DNA from: Verrucomicrobiota bacterium
GTDB lineage: Bacteria; Verrucomicrobiota; Verrucomicrobiia; Chthoniobacterales; UBA10450
Assembly (NCBI GenBank): GCA_003218615.1
Contig: QHOD01000216.1
Span: forward strand, 1-5,437
DNA: 5,437 bases
Direction: 5' to 3'
In this document: one piece after another, positions 4,518-5,437 of the stretch
Position numbering within the stretch: the first letter of the stretch is position 1
Layout: every line of letters begins with the position of its first letter
Made by a program: the position numbers and the translations under genes
The notes under the pieces: model-generated
What the model saw: only the letters and a program-made list of their open reading frames with translations
Database searches by the model: none
What the model was told of the DNA's origin: nothing

Positions 4518-5078
4518 ATGACGGCGAAAGAGAGATCATTGTTGAAAGCGCTGGACGCGATTGTCGGGTCGGAGGAAATCCGTGCGCAGATTCACCCGAT
4601 TGTCGAGCGCGTTCGCACGGAGTTGACGCGAAACAGGAAGGCGCAGATGACTTGGGAGCCGATTCCGTTAACGATTTACGGTCGCGCGTTGCCGCCGGGG
4701 ATTCGCTCCAGCTGGGTTTTCGTCCTGCGCGGAGGCGCGACCACAGGAGCGGAACGCCATCCGAATAGTCATCAACGGATGATGTCGTTCGAAGCGGCTG
4801 GAGATTTGCAAGTCCGATCCGGACCGGCGGACGGCGGCGAGGGCCAGTGGCGATCGAATCTTTTGGTCAGTGAGCCGGACGCACCGCTTGAACGGCGATG
4901 GATTTCGATTCCTCGAAACGTCTGGCATCAAGTCGTGGTGCCGGAGGGCCCTGATTGGGTGGTGGTTTCCTTTCATACTGTGCCGGCAGAGGAACTGATC
5001 GAGGAGCGACCAGATTCTGACGACCCGGGCAGAACGAACCGGATGCGGTATCTGGGGCCTAAGGAAAGTAGGAAGTAG
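4518..5078 (+). CDS. Cupin-fold protein of unknown function
   Basis: The 186-residue protein has no signal peptide and is probably cytoplasmic. Residues 1-45 form a charged helical N-terminus (ERSLLKALDAIVGSEEIRAQ). Residues 46-155 look like a single cupin barrel: VFVLRGGATTGAERHPNSHQ matches the first cupin motif, with Glu79, His81 and His85 as possible metal ligands; FEAAGDLQV is the following strand; ISIPRNVWHQVVVPEGPDW matches the second motif, with His137. WVVVSFHTVPAEEL closes the barrel. The tail (ERPDSDDPGRTNRMRYLGPK) is polar. Cupins range from dioxygenases to sugar isomerases and sensors, so no substrate is proposed. The start at 4518 is the first ATG after an in-frame TAA at 4494-4496. 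The AGGA at 4513-4516 is too close to act as a normal ribosome binding site. The last codons and the stop lie within a heptamer array, so the C-terminal ESRK is repeat-derived. The downstream neighbour is rpoZ. Confidence 0.75.
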   Translation: MTAKERSLLKALDAIVGSEEIRAQIHPIVERVRTELTRNRKAQMTWEPIPLTIYGRALPPGIRSSWVFVLRGGATTGAERHPNSHQRMMSFEAAGDLQVRSGPADGGEGQWRSNLLVSEPDAPLERRWISIPRNVWHQVVVPEGPDWVVVSFHTVPAEELIEERPDSDDPGRTNRMRYLGPKESRK

Positions 5079-5082
5079 GAAA
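5066..5082. repeat. Heptamer array overlapping the cupin-like gene's stop codon
   Basis: Two perfect AAGTAGG units (5066-5072, 5073-5079) and a partial third lie across the TAG stop at 5076-5078. The array therefore supplies the stop codon and the last few residues. Confidence 0.7.
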
Positions 5083-5228
5083 CAAGTCAAAAATCAACGA
5101 GACTACCGTTGTGCTCTGCCGGTTTTGGGCGATAGTGGGGAAGTTTCTCTGATACCAACTTCCTGAAACAGCAACCTTAAGTTCCAGACTGTTTGGGGAG
5201 TTAATTTCTTCGTCAGCGCTTTTACCGA

Positions 5229-5263
5229 AGTGATAAGTGACGGGTGACGAGCGACAAGCGAAA
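5229..5263. repeat. Degenerate heptamer array just upstream of rpoZ
   Basis: Five 7-bp units start at 5229, 5236, 5243, 5250 and 5257: AGTGATA, AGTGACG, then GGTGACG, AGCGACA, AGCGAAA. The array ends eight bases before the rpoZ start codon, so it occupies the leader where a ribosome binding site would normally be. Confidence 0.8.
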
Positions 5264-5271
5264 GATTAATT

Positions 5272-5437
5272 ATGAAAGCCGATCTTGTTAAAGCCGCCTC
5301 CGAAGTAATCACTAATCAACAAATCTTGGTCAACATGGTCTCACGCCGGGTGCGACAGCTTTTGCTCGGACACCGTCCGCTGGTGGAGTTTGTTCCCGGG
5401 CTGCACGAAGCCGATATCGCGCTAACCGAGATCGCGG
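5272..5437 (+). CDS. rpoZ: DNA-directed RNA polymerase omega subunit, 5' part, truncated by window edge
   Basis: Omega binds the RNA polymerase beta-prime subunit and aids assembly of the core enzyme. The 55 visible codons read MKADLVKAASEVITNQQILV, then NMVSRRVRQLLLGHRPLVEF and VPGLHEADIALTEIA. The family landmarks are present: an N-terminal segment before the VSRRVRQL helix (other phyla have ARRARQL here), the RPLV turn, and the DIALTEIA helix equivalent to the VALREIAEG segment of the enterobacterial protein. The sequence style fits Verrucomicrobiota. The reading frame is open to the window end; only the C-terminal part is missing. No strong Shine-Dalgarno site precedes the ATG: the leader is a heptamer array ending in AGCGAAAG, followed by ATTAATT. 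Confidence 0.85.
   Translation, partial: MKADLVKAASEVITNQQILVNMVSRRVRQLLLGHRPLVEFVPGLHEADIALTEIA

Noticed and set aside
5125..5156. TTGGGC and GATACC as a possible promoter for rpoZ
   Set aside because: Spacing is too long (about 19-20 bp) and both boxes are weak; also little is known to me of promoter consensus in this phylum.
5103..5312. Minus-strand frame upstream of and across the rpoZ start
   Set aside because: It is read through a heptamer array and the rpoZ start; no plausible product.

Overview
The window looks like chromosomal DNA of a soil or freshwater Verrucomicrobiota bacterium, most likely of the Chthoniobacterales type. This rests on the style of the RNA polymerase omega subunit at the right edge, an ORF6N-domain gene at the left edge, several exported low-complexity proteins, and intergenic DNA crowded with short degenerate tandem repeats. 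The placement is inferred from recall of protein style, not from a search. No rRNA, tRNA, CRISPR array, transposase or phage structural gene is visible.

Layout. At 1-331 (minus) is the 5' part of an ORF6N DNA-binding protein gene that appears frameshifted and runs off the window. A spacer (332-574) carries three heptamer arrays. Two plus-strand genes follow, 575-1099 and 1407-2447. Both encode low-complexity proteins that share a TNVxG motif and a similar aromatic C-terminal segment; the second adds a peptidoglycan-binding domain. Each has a hairpin terminator, so they are probably separate transcription units. Two minus-strand genes converge on them: a PagL-type lipid A deacylase/acyloxyacyl hydrolase (4277-3639) and, 78 bp downstream of it, an exported NTF2-like protein (3560-2754). 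A second, diverged copy of that protein's last codons lies just beyond its stop. A repeat-rich spacer (4278-4517) precedes a plus-strand cupin-like gene (4518-5078). The start of rpoZ (5272 onward) closes the window.

Functional theme. Three of the six genes encode proteins with a recognisable export signal, and a fourth (1407-2447) is an envelope-type protein whose signal peptide seems to be missing. The middle of the window is therefore biased to the cell envelope: outer-membrane lipid A remodelling, wall binding, and small periplasmic proteins. The genes do not form one obvious pathway.

The most notable structure is repetitive. (1) An 81-bp in-frame expansion in the NTF2-like gene has the marks of a small mobile repeat: flanking TCCATT duplications, exact restoration of the expected protein when removed, and a second copy of one end at about 4383. 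(2) At least seven spacer sites hold degenerate tandem repeats with a strict 7-bp period but different unit sequences. (3) The 3' end of the NTF2-like gene is present twice, with protein-level identity and third-position divergence. No clearly new multi-gene system is visible; the best candidates for something undescribed are these repeat families.
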